From: Ridgeia piscesae
Lineage: Eukaryota; Annelida; Polychaeta; Sabellida; Siboglinidae
DNA: 64,000 bases
Direction of reading: 5' to 3'
Assembly: GCA_025642075.2 (NCBI GenBank)
Contig: JAODUO010000128.1
Coordinates: 531,001 to 595,000, forward strand
Positions 42,501-64,000 of the stretch are shown one piece after another (within the stretch, counting starts at the first letter, position 1; every line of letters begins with the position of its first letter). Both the position numbers and the translations under genes were made by a program. The notes beneath the pieces were generated by a model, which ran no database searches, was not told the DNA's origin, and saw only the letters and a list, made by a program, of their open reading frames with translations.

Positions 42501-45500
42501 ACCATAAATGGCGCTTTATAAATAAAATAATTATAAATTATTATATGATTCTTTGTGTGAAACAAGCACTACTTGTGATATCTCATGTGATTTACACACA
42601 ATTACACAGGATAAAGTCAGGTATTTACAAATTGTTGTATATGTATATATGTATATATATATATATTATATATATAATATATATATACATATACAACAAT
42701 TTGTAATTACCTATGACACATTATAAATATATATATATATATTTATGTGTATGAATCGTGTGTAAAGACAAAATATTATAATACCTAAAGTTATTTTTGT
42801 ACACATATGGGATATTAATATTTACACTCATTTGTTAGATTTATTTTAATGTCTTAAATTATTGATTATTTTATGGTAAGTTTAGTCAAATAGTCGAAGG
42901 TAACATGTCTTAAATTATTTCATACATACATACTGTATATTGTCTAAATTATAATATATATGCTAATGTCCCAAATTATCTGCTACTTCATTCTAGTTTT
43001 AACAAATGCACTTTGTCATGTTTTGTGTACTCAAAACTACCCATTTCAATCTCTATAATTGTCCAGAGAGAATTAATTATATATATTAATTTATTATAAA
43101 CTATTATTATTGTTGTTTAAAGAACAATTCTGTTTACAGAAATGAACATACTTCAACATTTGGAGCAATGGCCAGGTTCCCACATTTTATATTTTCTGGT
43201 AATAATTATCACCCAGTATGGTTCTGGGTAATAAAACAGATGGCGACACATAAGTCGCTGAAGAGATTGCCTGAAACTGAGGTTTGTTTTTTATCATTTT
43301 AGGTGTTGATGGCCACAGAACTGGGTCATATGAGTCATGCAATGGTCATGTGAATTCATCTGATTCATGTGACGGCTGGGTTGTGTCGTCCGAGTCATGT
43401 TCGTTTCATGCGATTGGGGCTGAGTACTACAGGGAGATATTGCCAGGTAAATTTGTGTTGTGTCATGAACAGCTCATGTAATTGACACCGGATGACATGT
43501 CATGTCTATCAAAAATTACACTTGAGAAAATTTGGCTTCATTGATACAGTATGACAGATAAACCACAGTCAATGTTACGATGTGACATGTCAACAGCTGA
43601 CACTAACCACAAGTGATACATTGTATCATTGATCAGTGACAGATGACTTGAGGTAACTTGTTATATCTATGATAAATGATATATATAAATGACTATTGAC
43701 ATCACTGACATTAGATGACATGTCATACCTCTGATAAATGACAATCACTGACATTAGAAAATATGTCATATGGTTAACAAATGAGAGTTGACATCATTGA
43801 TATGAAATGACACGACTATCTTGTTAAAAATTATCATTATCTTGTTAAAAATTATCAATAAACAACATACTCCATGATAAGTGAGACAATGACTGTTGAA
43901 TGTGACACACATGTCAAACACAGATAACCTATTTTTGAAGCTTCTTAGTAGCCTTCCTCAGATGGCTACCACTAGATGGCGACATGATCAACACAGACGT
44001 AGTCACTCTGGGGTGACTTGTCGTGGCTACACCCTGCCTGGGTGTTTGTTCAGAAGGTCATCATGAATGTGTAAGGGTTGGTAATCGAGATTGGCCTTCA
44101 CTGCAATGGGGAACCTACAGAACTAGTCATCCAGGTGGCGTCTACCGCCAGCATCCCGTTACCTCGATATGCCGCATTCATTTTTCCCAGCATTTGTTAA
44201 CACACGTAGATATTCCTTATATTATTAACAGTTGGGGTCTAAAAGAACTAAAAAATTAACTGAAAAAATTATTCAACAGCGAACACGATTACGTCACTGG
44301 ATTGAGTTGCGTTTCAGCGCCCCCTAGCAATCCCCCTAGTAGGTTCCCCCTCCTGCTGCCATCCCGGGGGGTGGTGGTACACACCAGAGTGGGTACACCT
44401 GCAATTGTGGCGCCATCTGCTGGTAGCCATGTCTATCAAAGCTGAAAGCAGCCGAAACAACGGCGAAAGGGAAATTAGCATCTGGACCAGTCCGGTGTGG
44501 TCAACCTCTTCACACGGGAACTGACTGTGTTTGCAGGAGAGATTGTGAGGATCACGCAAGAAGGCATCAAGTCAATGTGTGTTGTGCCGAGGCCTGGGGA
44601 CCAGCCGTCAGCACTGTGCATCTTTGAGTATGTGTATTTCGCCCGACCGGACACTATCATGGAAGGTACTGGTTCAGTATATATACACCAGGTTGCTTCA
44701 TGACTTTGTTCACCATTACATCACCAGGGTTGAGATAGTCTCGCTTAACCGACTGTTGCTTGGCTGTGTAACTTCACTGAGAAGACGGTCTGGTGACAAA
44801 TATGCTTTACTTATGTAACTTTTATGTAAGTGCCATAGCTAGCAGCTGTCAAATGGCATCACTGTTTTGGATTAATACACAGGTATACATGTATGATAGT
44901 AATTAATGTTTATAATGTATGTATGCTTTTGATAACGAAACTAAGTGAAAAAATAGCTACACACAAAATAAAAAGTAGAAAATAATAAAAATGAGATGAA
45001 ACATTACTATAATTTTTTTGGTGACGTCTTGTGATACAGGTCAGCAGGTGTACTGTATGTACTGTGATGTATTGTGATGCAAGTGTACTGTATGTGTGAT
45101 GTCTTGTGGTGCAGGTCAGCAGGTGTACTGTATGTACTGTGATGTATTGTGATGCAAGTGTACTGTATGTGTGATGTCTTGTGATACAGGTCAGCAAGGT
45201 GTACTGTATGTACTGTGATGTACTGTGATGCAAGTGTACTGTATGTGTGATGTCTTGTGATACAGGTCAGCAGGTGTACTGTGTACGCAGCAGATGTGGG
45301 AAGCAGCTAGCCCTGGAGGCTCCAGCTGACGCTGACCTCGTCAGCACAATACCCGAGTCAGCAACACCTGCAGCACTTGGCTACTCAACACAGGTGAGTT
45401 GGTTGAACAGGTAATACACCTGCTGACAGCACAGTGGCTAAAAGATGTCAAGAAAATTAAATTTACCTGACAAATTGTAAGATAAAAGGCAATTAATTGT

Positions 45501-48442
45501 GCAAACAGCAAACCTGACTAGACTTCACTACAGTTGACTTGTTCAATTTTGCAACTTTTCATTGGCAACTTGAATTTTCATGCGCATATTTGTGTTTTGA
45601 AGTAGTTAGTAAACATATTGCTTTTGAAAACCCACAAATTCAGTGGTTTTAAGGTTAATCGTCGGCATAGGAACTGTTTTTCATCAGTGATAAAAGGCAA
45701 TCACCAACATAATTATTCCTTGCCATTGAAGCAAAAGGAAGCATTTATATTATAAACGGACTCAGTGTATTACTCGAGTTGTATGTCAGAGATTGAGATT
45801 TGAATACTTTAATAAAGTTTTATTCGCCATTTTAAAAATGCAATGTACATTTCATCTAAAATAAGAATGTGTTCTGGTGTTTGGGTCACACAATGCCTAT
45901 ATACAATGAAACGAAATTGAACAAATATATATAAAATGTACATTGTTCCTTAAAATGAAAAATTTTCCATTACAAATTATTGTGTTGACCTAATAAATAA
46001 ATAATATCTCTAAGACGTATTTCTAAATGATAAATTACATATTTATTATTATGATAAGCTAGCTAATAAATTAAAAATAAATATCTATGTAAAATGTCTT
46101 TTAAAAGGAGTAATTTTCGATTTAAAATTGTGTTAAGCTAAACGTTCACAACAAATGAAGATTTGTGATGGGATAATCAAATTAAGGAAGTAGCCTTAAA
46201 TATTTTTATGGTGTGTGAAATGTTTCATTTCTGTTTTACAGTCTGGGTTGCCATATGTCGAGGTTCTGTGCAAGAATCGCTACATCGGTCGAACCTTCAT
46301 CCAGCCTAGTACGCGGCTGAGAAAGCTCGGAGTTGCCAAGAAGTTTGGAGCACTTTCGGCCAATTTCCTTGGCAAGCGAATTGTTCTTGTTGACGATTCC
46401 ATTGTGCGCGGCAACACAATAGCACGTATTGTGAAACTTCTGAAAGGCGCAGGCGCAAAAGAGGTAAGGTGATCTGGTTTTTGTTTAGCTACAGGTATAT
46501 GGTTGGGTGCTATGTCAAGTTTTATGGTGGAGCAATACAGAGTAATAAAAGTTGCTTATTCATTTACTGCCATGGGAGACTCATCTGTGATGATCCATTA
46601 ATCCTCTTGGAAAAAATTGGTTTTAAATTACTCATGTTTGCAGTGCTAACAACAGAATAATTGCATGTGATATGTCATTTACATTTTAGCATATTTGCTG
46701 GTCACTGGGTACCCTAGTCATTATTACGTGTGTCATTTGTGCTGCCATCTAGTGCAATTCTTGTAATGTTTTACCTTCTCAAATTTATTCCACCAGATGG
46801 CACCACCCATCTCAAACAAAGTCCTGTGGCAGGACACGCCATTTTTAGAAACACATTTTGGTGTACCAATAGTAGCTGTCATGTGTTGAAAGCCTTTGGG
46901 GTCATGTGAAAGGGCACATTGTAAAAGGTCTAAATGGCACACCAAATTGTGAAGGTTTGGGGAGCTCCAGTCTTCCCTGGTTCAGCTTATGGTCTGGTCT
47001 AGGGTGTATGTAGTAGTATGTAGTATGTACCCCCAGGATTCCCTGGATTGTCCTGTCTGACATGGTTTTAGGGGGTATGTGCCCCCAGGCCTCCCTGGAT
47101 TGGTCTGTGACTTGTCTTCTAGGGGGTATGTGCCCCCTAGGCCTCTCTGGGTTGGTCCTGTGACATGTGGTGTAGGGGGTATGTGCCGCTAGGTCTTCCT
47201 GGATTGGTTCTGTCACATGTGGTGTAGGGGGTATGTACTCCCTAGGCCTCCCTGGATTGGTCCTGTCACATGTGGTGTAGGGGGTATGTGCCGCTAGGTC
47301 TTCCTGGATTAGTCCTGTGACATGTGGTGTAGGGGGTATGTGCCGCTAGGTCTTCCTGGATTGGTCCTGTCACATGTGGTGTAGGGGGTATGTGCCGCTA
47401 GGTCTTCCTGGATTGGTCCTGTCACATGTGGTGTAGGGGGTATGTGCCGCTAGGTTTTCCTGAATTGCCCTATGACTTGTGTTGATTGTTTGACAGGTTC
47501 ACGTGAGGATTGCCTCCCCTCCCCTCAAACATCCCTGCTACATGGGCATCAACATTCCCACGAAGGAGGAGCTGATTGCCAACAAGATGTCCATTGATGA
47601 GTTGGCAAAACAGATGGGTGGGTATCATTGCCACTTGGTCACTGGTGGGGTCACTTAACTTGGTCACTGGTGGGGTCAGTTAACTTGGTCACTGGTGGGG
47701 TCAGTTAACTTGGTCACTGGTGGGGTCAGTTAACTTGGTCACAGTGTTGTGATAACTGTATTACAGTTGCAGTGCAATTGCTGTAGTCTCATTGGTAATG
47801 TTACATTAAAGGGGAGCTGAAACGCTTGAACAACCATTGCTCAAACATAGGAGCATATCATTTAGGGGGTTTGTGACCATGAGTTGATGAGCACGGAGAC
47901 AAGATTATTTCTATCATCTAAACCAGTATGCCAAAAACTCTTTCACCTTACAAACTGACAGTTCTTTTGAGTCTTTCATAACCATGTAAAACACATAAAA
48001 TTGAACAAAAAGACAAGTGATTCCACACATCCTGGTGGTCTCTTCCATCCAAAAAGTGGCAGTTCAGAAGAATAGACAATACACATCAATCAGTGACGTT
48101 TTCTCAACAAGTCACAGTGTGGCGCCACTGTTACATGACTACATTTCTTGTGCATGTCGAGAACGACTTAATCCATACTGTATAAAATATATAGTACCAG
48201 GTATGTACCATATACGGAATACAGCAATTCAATATACTGCTCTCTCCTCTCTCTCCTGTCTATCCTCCATCTGTCTTCTCTCTCCCCCCTCTCTCCCCCC
48301 TCTCCTCTGCCACATTCTCTCTCTCCTCTCCTTCTTTCTCTCTCCCTCTCTCTCTCTCCACCCTCTAGCACTGTGTACTCTATTCAGTATCCTGTACGAT
48401 ATATTGTATGTGGTGTGTATATATATATATATATATATTATA

Positions 48443-48496
<54 letters not shown>

Positions 48497-48669
48497 AAAC
48501 ATAACTATACTAGTTATCTATGTTTGTTGTAGACGCAGACAGTCTGGTCTACCTGTCGGTCGATGGACTAGTGGCCGCAGTCCGCAGTGGCATCAAGTCA
48601 AACCTGCAGAACACTGGACATTGCACTGCCTGTCTCACTGGACACTATCCTGTTGACCTTGTATGGTGA
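36586..48669 (+). CDS. PPAT: Amidophosphoribosyltransferase (PRPP amidotransferase), complete
   Basis: Eleven exons: 36586-36710, 38514-38650, 39679-39812, 40061-40173, 42242-42390, 43303-43446, 44537-44665, 45266-45393, 46242-46463, 47497-47617 and 48533-48669. Phases fit and the total is 512 residues (human 517). The enzyme makes 5-phosphoribosylamine from PRPP and glutamine, the first committed step of de novo purine synthesis, in the cytosol. A ten-residue propeptide ('[10 protein letters not shown]') precedes Cys of 'CGVFGC', the N-terminal nucleophile of the glutaminase domain. Other landmarks are '[14 protein letters not shown]', 'AHNGELVN', '[13 protein letters not shown]' and the PRPP loop '[13 protein letters not shown]'. 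The four expected iron-sulphur Cys ligands are present ('ALCIFEY', 'HPCYMGIN', 'HCTACLTG'). Several exon edges are tandemly copied into introns or 3' UTR (separate entries). Confidence 0.97.
37775..37830 (-). repeat. Single inverted unit of the ST13 34-bp minisatellite
   Basis: The reverse complement reads 'cacatcctaccacctcaccc', 'atcattttactg', then 'aggggaaacac'. That matches one repeat unit plus the unique sequence just after the array at 19326-19340 ('aggggaaacactg'). Confidence 0.75.
37950..38252 (+). repeat. SINE family A, copy 4 (full length)
   Basis: tRNA-like head with B box 'gtttgaatcctgtgctgcc', body 'ccagttcactcaactatatg' and tail 'gaggactggatactgcgcta'. It lies 260 bases before PPAT exon 2. 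Confidence 0.8.
38620..38915 (+). repeat. Tandem copies of the PPAT exon 2 donor junction
   Basis: The true junction 'ccttggcattg|gtaagtga' (GT at 38651) is followed by five copies with donor GT at 38703, 38738, 38797, 38846 and 38898. Most keep the exonic 'ccttggcattg' and the preceding 'aactca..ga/aaaa' segment. Spacings are 35-59 bp. Confidence 0.85.
39605..39700 (+). repeat. Diverged copies of the PPAT exon 3 acceptor junction
   Basis: The true junction 'ttgttatacag|gtcacac' (exon from 39679) has an upstream copy 'ttgctatacaagtcacac' about 59 bp before, and a third 'aatacagggtcacat' between them. 'gaggtcacacaaagtggtca' near 39155 may be an older copy. Confidence 0.6.
40174..42241 (+). 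other. PPAT intron 4
   Basis: AT-rich intron. A SINE-tail-like block lies on the minus strand near 41010-41050 ('tatagcgccacatcc'). An 'aaatacaaattt'-type AT-rich degenerate repeat fills 41875-42110. No coding exon is seen. Confidence 0.5.
42621..42711. repeat. AT-rich palindrome in PPAT intron 5
   Basis: 'ttacaaattgttgtatatg' and, 40 bases later, 'catatacaacaatttgtaa' are exact reverse complements around a TA-rich centre. Confidence 0.8.
43962..44438. mobile_element. Foldback/MITE-like element in PPAT intron 6
   Basis: The left end 'atggctaccactagatggcg' and right end 'ggcgccatctgctggtagcc' plus 'at' are imperfect inverted repeats. Both continue inward with 'cactctgg' / 'ccagagtg'. No target duplication or coding capacity is evident. 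It ends about 100 bases before exon 7. Confidence 0.55.
45010..45290 (+). repeat. Three tandem copies of the PPAT exon 8 acceptor
   Basis: The true junction 'ttgtgatacag|gtcagcagg' (exon from 45266) is preceded by copies whose AG ends at 45039, 45114 and 45189, a regular 75-bp period. Each copy carries the first bases of the exon ('gtcagcaggtgtactgt') followed by 'gtgatgtattgtgatgcaag'. Reading from a decoy site meets a stop within about a dozen codons. Confidence 0.9.
45394..46241 (+). other. PPAT intron 8
   Basis: AT-rich, no recognisable repeat or exon. Confidence 0.4.
46985..47480 (+). repeat. 52-bp minisatellite ending at PPAT exon 10
   Basis: Units such as 'tgtggtgtagggggtatgtg' then 'ccgctaggtcttcctggatt' repeat with a 52-bp period, about nine copies, diverged at the left. 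The array ends about 17 bases before the exon 10 acceptor, so it may contain the branch point. Confidence 0.9.
47632..47745 (+). repeat. 25-bp tandem repeat just after the PPAT exon 10 donor
   Basis: 'cttggtcactggtggggtca' plus 'gttaa' repeats about 4.5 times, starting 14 bases after the donor at 47618. The rest of the intron to 48237 shows nothing I can support. Confidence 0.9.
48238..48492. repeat. CT-rich tract followed by (TA)n
   Basis: 'ctctctcctctctcc' type sequence (48238-48367) and a TA array (48416-48492), ending 40 bases before the last PPAT exon. Confidence 0.95.
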
Positions 48670-49320
48670 CAATGTCCACTACCTGCATCATTGGACACTA
48701 CCCAGTTGACATCATGTGGTGACAACGTCCACTCCTTACTAGCAGTGACAATGTCAACTACCTGCATCATTGGACACTACCCAGTTGACATCATGTGGTG
48801 GCAACGTCCACTCCTTACTAGCAGTGACAATGTCCACTACCTGCATCATTGGACACTACCCAGTTGACATCATGTGGTGACAACGTCCACTCCTTACTAG
48901 CAGTGACAATGTCAACTACCTGCATCATTGGACACTACCCAGTTGACATCATGCGGTGACAACGTCCACTCTTTACTAGCAGTGACAATGTCCACTACCT
49001 GCATCATTGGACACTACCCAGTTGACATCATGCGGTGGCAACGTCCACTCCTTACTAGCAGTGACAATGTCAACTACCTGCATCATTGGACACTACCCAG
49101 TTGACATCATGTGGTGACAGTGTCCACTCCTTACTAGCAGTGACAATGTCCACTACCTGCATCATTGGACACTACCCAGTTGACATCATGTGGTGACAGT
49201 GTCCACTCCTTACTAGCAGTGACAATGTCCACTACCTGCATCATTGGACACTACCCGGTTGACATCATGTGGTGACAGTGTCCACTCCTTACTAGCAGTG
49301 ACAATGTCAACCACTTCGGT
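48670..49320 (+). repeat. 79-bp tandem repeat in the PPAT 3' UTR derived from the last codons
   Basis: Eight copies start ('acctgcatcattgg') at 48681, 48760, 48839, 48918, 48997, 49076, 49155 and 49234, exactly 79 bp apart. Each contains 'ggacactacccagttgacat' then 'catgtggtga', a diverged copy of the coding end 'ggacactatcctgttgacct' / 'tgtatggtga'. Translated in register, a copy reads 'CIIGHYPVDIMW*' against the true C-terminus '[12 protein letters not shown]'. Each unit adds a 26-bp spacer absent from the coding copy. Confidence 0.92.
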
Positions 49321-49776
49321 CAAATGACCTAACATGGTTGTTGGTGAAAACATCCACTGTGTCAGATGACATTACCTCTTAATTGCTGATCTGACATTGC
49401 TAATAACCTAACTAGCATGATGTACAATTATCCACTGTGTTCTCTGGACATTGCTAATGTCATATGGTGACAGTTCCCTGTCTAGAGACATCATCATTAC
49501 TTGATGTCAAGACAAGCAACATGCTCTGTTTCCAGGGCAGGGGCAGGGCTAGTTAGAAGCTTGCAGTGTTAGTAGGACCAATTAGACTGCAGGACCATGA
49601 CACGTGATTTCATGATATTACAACTCCTGCTATTTCCTAACTACCACATGCTACGTTTTTGATTGGTAGATTTGCCGACGTTTTTGATATTACATTTTAC
49701 CAGGCGATGTTCAGTATGCCTACTTTTTGTGGGTATTTACGGAAATATAAACTGACATAATAATTATGTTGTTGTC

Positions 49777-49782
49777 AATAAA
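49777..49782 (+). terminator. PPAT: Probable PPAT poly(A) signal
   Basis: AATAAA 1.1 kb after the stop and beyond the 79-bp array, so the array would be in the mature 3' UTR. Use is inferred. 49320-50143 holds nothing else I can support. Confidence 0.45.
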
Positions 49783-50144
49783 ATGAAATGTTATATCGTA
49801 GATTCTGTCAACAACACATTGCATCATCACGATCATTCATTTCTGTAGTATTGGCACAACGTATGTTGACAAGCATGGACCATCAGGCTACAAGTTTCTT
49901 TGTGTTAATTATATTCAACACATGAATAACACGTTTATATATTTTAATATTACATCTTAATAATAACTTCATATTTCATAAAATGGACACATCGTAACAG
50001 TGACGTATACCAAATGCAACAGTCAACAATCTACCAACAAGACGAATGAAAAACATGCACAACACCAAGACGTGGAATTGTTTAACAGTGTAAGGGATAC
50101 ATTTGTGATAATATCGGGCGATTAAAAAAATTACGGGATGTGGT

Positions 50145-60795
<10,651 letters not shown>

Positions 60796-61020
60796 CTTCC
60801 CGAGGTGACTGCAGCAAACCGTGTACGCGATGGCGATATCCAGTCACTTATCGATCCAAGTCGGCGACGTCGCCGCTAACCTGACGAGATGCTGCAGTGC
60901 GGAGGCTGGTCGAATCAACAATCGACGGCCGCAGTCGCTCGCACGCGCGCGCGTGCGCCACGCCGTCGTCATGGCAACAGCAGCACGCGCGGAAGTTAAT
61001 CTGCGTACGCATGGGTACGC

Positions 61021-61444
61021 TGTAGCGCTTACATTTTTTCGGGCGTTAAAAACGTTCCGTTTGACGTTTCTGCGCATGCGCGATATATGTAACATCATCA
61101 ATGTGCAGCGAAAAGACAAAGGATTTATGGTAAAAATATTACGGGTTGTTCGTTAGGATGTATATAACCTCTCAGCAAAGTTATTTGTCGCAAATTAACA
61201 CGAGGCAAACAAGTTTTGAGGCATATTTTGATAGCAACCGTAAATCACGTGACAGTATTGCGCCATCATCCGTGACAGTGATTTATAAACGACAATTTAA
61301 GAAACTCTTCACAGTAATCTTCACAGGTAAGTTAACGAACAGGTCGTGGCATTTATATCGAAAATGGTGATTTTACATTTATTGCGCATGCGCAGAAACG
61401 TCAACCGGAACGTTTTTAACGCCCGGAAAAATGTAAGCGCGACA
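61021..61444. mobile_element. MITE with about 66-bp terminal inverted repeats
   Basis: The left arm (61021-61086) and the right arm (61379-61444) match over about 66 bp with a few differences; core 'gcgttaaaaacgttccg' and 'tttctgcgcatgcgc'. The internal 290 bp is non-coding. It lies about 225 bases upstream of the inferred guanylate cyclase start. Confidence 0.85.
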
Positions 61445-61849
61445 TGGCTTTGAATACCAGGCCATTAGCATCGTTGTGTTTCGGGTGCGTTTTCAACAGG
61501 CCCATAAAAACTCCATCTCTTGAGGTTCCCAAAAACCTTTAATTACATCCACCATGAGATCTCCCTCGGTAGCCTCTTGAGGATCCCAACCATTCAACTA
61601 CGCCCTCCTCTCAGATCTCTATTCAACACCATGAAGTCCGAGAAAATACCGTATCGATTGTAATACAACATTTCGGGGACGGGTGAGCAAGTTAAGTTTG
61701 AAATGTTTTCACCAGAATAGCGTACTCGATACACGGTTTGAAGCTGAAGTGCCCCCACCGCATATACGTTCTTCAATGCACATTCACGTATTTTGGAGGT
61801 CGCCACGAACAGGTCTTAGGTCTTAGGGGATTACCTCCAAACAGCCCAA

Positions 61850-62115
61850 ACTTGGGCTAACACAGGAGTTGTTCTTTTCTAGAATTTGTGAGTCCACTAC
61901 AGGTTACACATTTACCCCCTGTATGGGATCTTTTACTTCCCCTGGCATAGACACCAGACAGAAGGGACCACCGGCTTTTAGTGTCTCTTCCGAAAGACAC
62001 TGGCAAATGTGGGGTGAAGAAATTGCCTAAGTTTCGAAACGGCGGTAGGTGGGATTGAACCACCGTCCCCTCGATTGACAGTCCGGCGCTCTACCGCGCG
62101 GCCACCGCTCCCCAC
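61850..62115 (-). repeat. tRNA-derived SINE, family C
   Basis: On the minus strand a tRNA-like head ('ggtggccgcgcggtagagcg', then 'ggtggttcaatcccacc') is followed by 'ggtggtcccttctgtctggt' and 'ggggaagtaaaagatccc'. The acceptor stem does not pair, so it is not a functional tRNA gene. Confidence 0.7.
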
Positions 62116-62424
62116 AATGCATTAGCTCCTCCGCCACGTCGTCGTCTAGTCTCGCGATTTTAAAATCTTTCTAGTAGAAATTATGGGATGTCAAGGTGGA
62201 AAATGGTTTCTTGGAAAATGTGGTATGGTAATTTAACAGATTTTCCTGGGCACATTTGTCTGTCCATTAGGTAGATGCAGCGATATTTTAGGAAATGTTC
62301 TGAACATATTTTCTGGTTATGACGTATAGTTGAAATAGACGTATGCAGAGAAATCACAAGTCTCAGCCCGGTTTTATTCCGCACTCTCTTGTACATATGC
62401 ATGTATAGGTAAAGGTAAGTTCTT

Positions 62425-62500
62425 ATACATTTTAGCGCAGTATCCAGTTCTATGGAAAGCCAAAGCGCTTCACATTTTGTTTCCCTGCCTGGTACAACGA
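62425..62500 (-). repeat. SINE tail fragment, family A-like
   Basis: Reverse-strand tail: 'actggatactgcgctaaa' preceded by 'gtgaagcgctttgg' and 'ccaggcaggg'. The head could not be placed. Confidence 0.5.
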
Positions 62501-63730
62501 TTATTCTGATTTAATGTCACACATTCTCAAATCGTCTTGAAGTATTTTGTTTCTATGCTGGCACTGAGGGTGGTCACATGACAAGGTGTGTTCGTCCTCA
62601 GTGGGTCTTTTACGTGACAAATTCAGACGGGTTCAACATTAACGTGATTCTCCGATTCACAGTCGCTAATGTTGAGAGCCAGGTTTTAACACCAAATATA
62701 TAATGAGTACTGTTATTTAAAGGGCAACGGTTTCGTGTTATGCACCTAAAAGACTTAACATAAACTAACCATTTGCATCTACAATCAAATTTTTCACATC
62801 AGTGGTTTACTCAGAAAGTGGTCTTAAAGTAGAAAAATCTAGCAAACACCACCTACACCATGTACGGGATCACCGTGGTCGCTGCAGCTAATCAAAAACC
62901 AGCTCCTATTTGCACTTTAGATAAATACTATGTCAACGAGTCGACTGCTGGTTCAGCTGTCATAACAAAGGAGAGCCAAGGCCCAAGCGGTGCCTTACAT
63001 CGGTTTACAAAGAAGTCACGATAGCAATATGCCACACCTTTCCCATACGGTTGTAGCAACAGTACAGACAAACAAGCAAACAAACAAATAAACAAATAAA
63101 CAACAAACAAACAAACAAACAAACAAACAAACAAACAAACAAAAACGACAGCTCCTTGTGACCTTATTCAGTCAATTACATTGTGACCGATAAAAAGGCC
63201 ACTGCCGTCTTTTCGAGTTATGATATAACTGTTGGGTTACTGGTAAAGGGTTCACATTACGCTGTCTAATGTCATATTTGGCATGCCTTTAATCCAATAG
63301 CAGATGGTTCAGTCTGTGCGTCTTACACACAATGTCTCCAGATTAACATATCTGATTATCTCAGCTTAACTCATTACATGAAAAAAATACACTTCAGCAT
63401 TCGTTCATCATCTTGCAGTTTGAGCGTGAGGTAAACGACCCAAAAAGAAATGTGTATTGCTAAATGTAGATGTATTACATAAACTATTCACGCAATATAT
63501 AGTCGAGAAAAAATTGCATTACGTATTCTAAAGCGTGGTTAGTTTCCTGGAAGTTGCATTCAAAAATAAACGCAAAACATAAAAAATCATTGGTTGCGTC
63601 AGCGATTCGAAAATGAAACAAAATAACGTGGTATCGTTTTCGTCCATGATAACGCAAGTAGCAGTCGCGGAAACCAAACAACAAAATAAACATATCATCT
63701 GCACAAGTCACGGTGCGCTGTTGTACAATA
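62500..63730. other. Non-coding spacer
   Basis: No gene or strong repeat is visible except the (AAAC)n run at 63072-63143. Confidence 0.4.
63072..63143. repeat. (AAAC)n microsatellite
   Basis: About 17 'caaa' units with a few 'aaat' variants. Confidence 0.95.
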
Positions 63731-63731
63731 A

Positions 63732-63995
63732 CCAATGAGTATGTTGTTCCCCTCTTGTTGTCAGTGTCAGGGGCGGGGTTGATTGGTCATTGCCACTGTC
63801 ATCGTTTCTTCGTCCTTTCTTTCCTCTATTCACTTTTCTCCCACTCGTTCTCTATCAACTGTCTCCAATTCCGAGTACGTTGAGTCTCCACTCTGTCACA
63901 GGGAGACCATCACACGAGTTCTGCTCATAGCACGGTAACAGGTCACCGCACGGAAAGGTGGAACATTGGTCCGCTGTCCTCGTGTTAAGGTTATG
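63732..63995 (+). promoter_or_regulatory. Candidate promoter and start codon of the next gene
   Basis: CCAAT at 63732-63736, a GC box 'ggggcgggg' at 63770-63778 and an inverted CCAAT (attgg) at 63782-63786 are followed by a pyrimidine-rich leader. 'aggttatggctgg' gives an ATG at 63993 with G at +4. The window ends two codons later, so the gene is not identifiable. Confidence 0.3.
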
Positions 63996-64000
63996 GCTGG

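Noticed and set aside
62041..62115. tRNA gene on the minus strand
   Set aside because: The B box and arms are tRNA-like but the acceptor stem does not pair, and a SINE body follows.

Overview
The window is a piece of an animal nuclear genome. Genes are intron-dense with GT-AG splice sites, there are no operons, and tRNA-derived SINEs, LINE 3' ends, inverted-repeat elements and very long microsatellites are common. The gene set (lipoxygenase, sarcalumenin, Hsc70-interacting protein, mitochondrial aminopeptidase P3, PRPP amidotransferase, soluble guanylate cyclase beta) and the repeats fit an invertebrate, most likely a marine lophotrochozoan such as a mollusc. The species cannot be fixed from the sequence alone.

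Layout: 533-3248 (+) holds the last three coding exons of a lipoxygenase. 4806-21566 (-) is a complete ST13/Hip gene in ten coding exons, tail-to-tail with the lipoxygenase. 8908-15006 (+) is a complete sarcalumenin (SRL) gene nested on the opposite strand in one ST13 intron. 21573-29835 is an intergenic/5' region with a broken ZSWIM3-like gene (23869-24786, -) and microsatellites. 29836-35153 (+) is XPNPEP3, lacking only its N-terminal exon. ST13 and XPNPEP3 are head-to-head, as in human. 36586-48669 (+) is a complete PPAT gene in eleven exons. 50145-60795 (-) is a soluble guanylate cyclase beta-1-like gene in eleven exons, with one frameshift and unusual catalytic residues. The right end carries a MITE, SINEs and a probable promoter with a start codon at 63993.

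The genes are ordinary housekeeping or signalling genes and do not form one pathway. The most unusual feature is structural. At several exon edges (SRL exons 2 and 3, ST13 exon 7, PPAT exons 2, 3 and 8, the PPAT stop codon, guanylate cyclase exon 8) the junction itself, splice site included, has been copied in tandem into the neighbouring intron or 3' UTR. This leaves arrays of decoy splice sites or, at PPAT, copies of the last codons plus stop. Exon coordinates were derived by hand from splice consensus, reading phase and family similarity. All coding lengths of ST13, SRL and PPAT are multiples of three.
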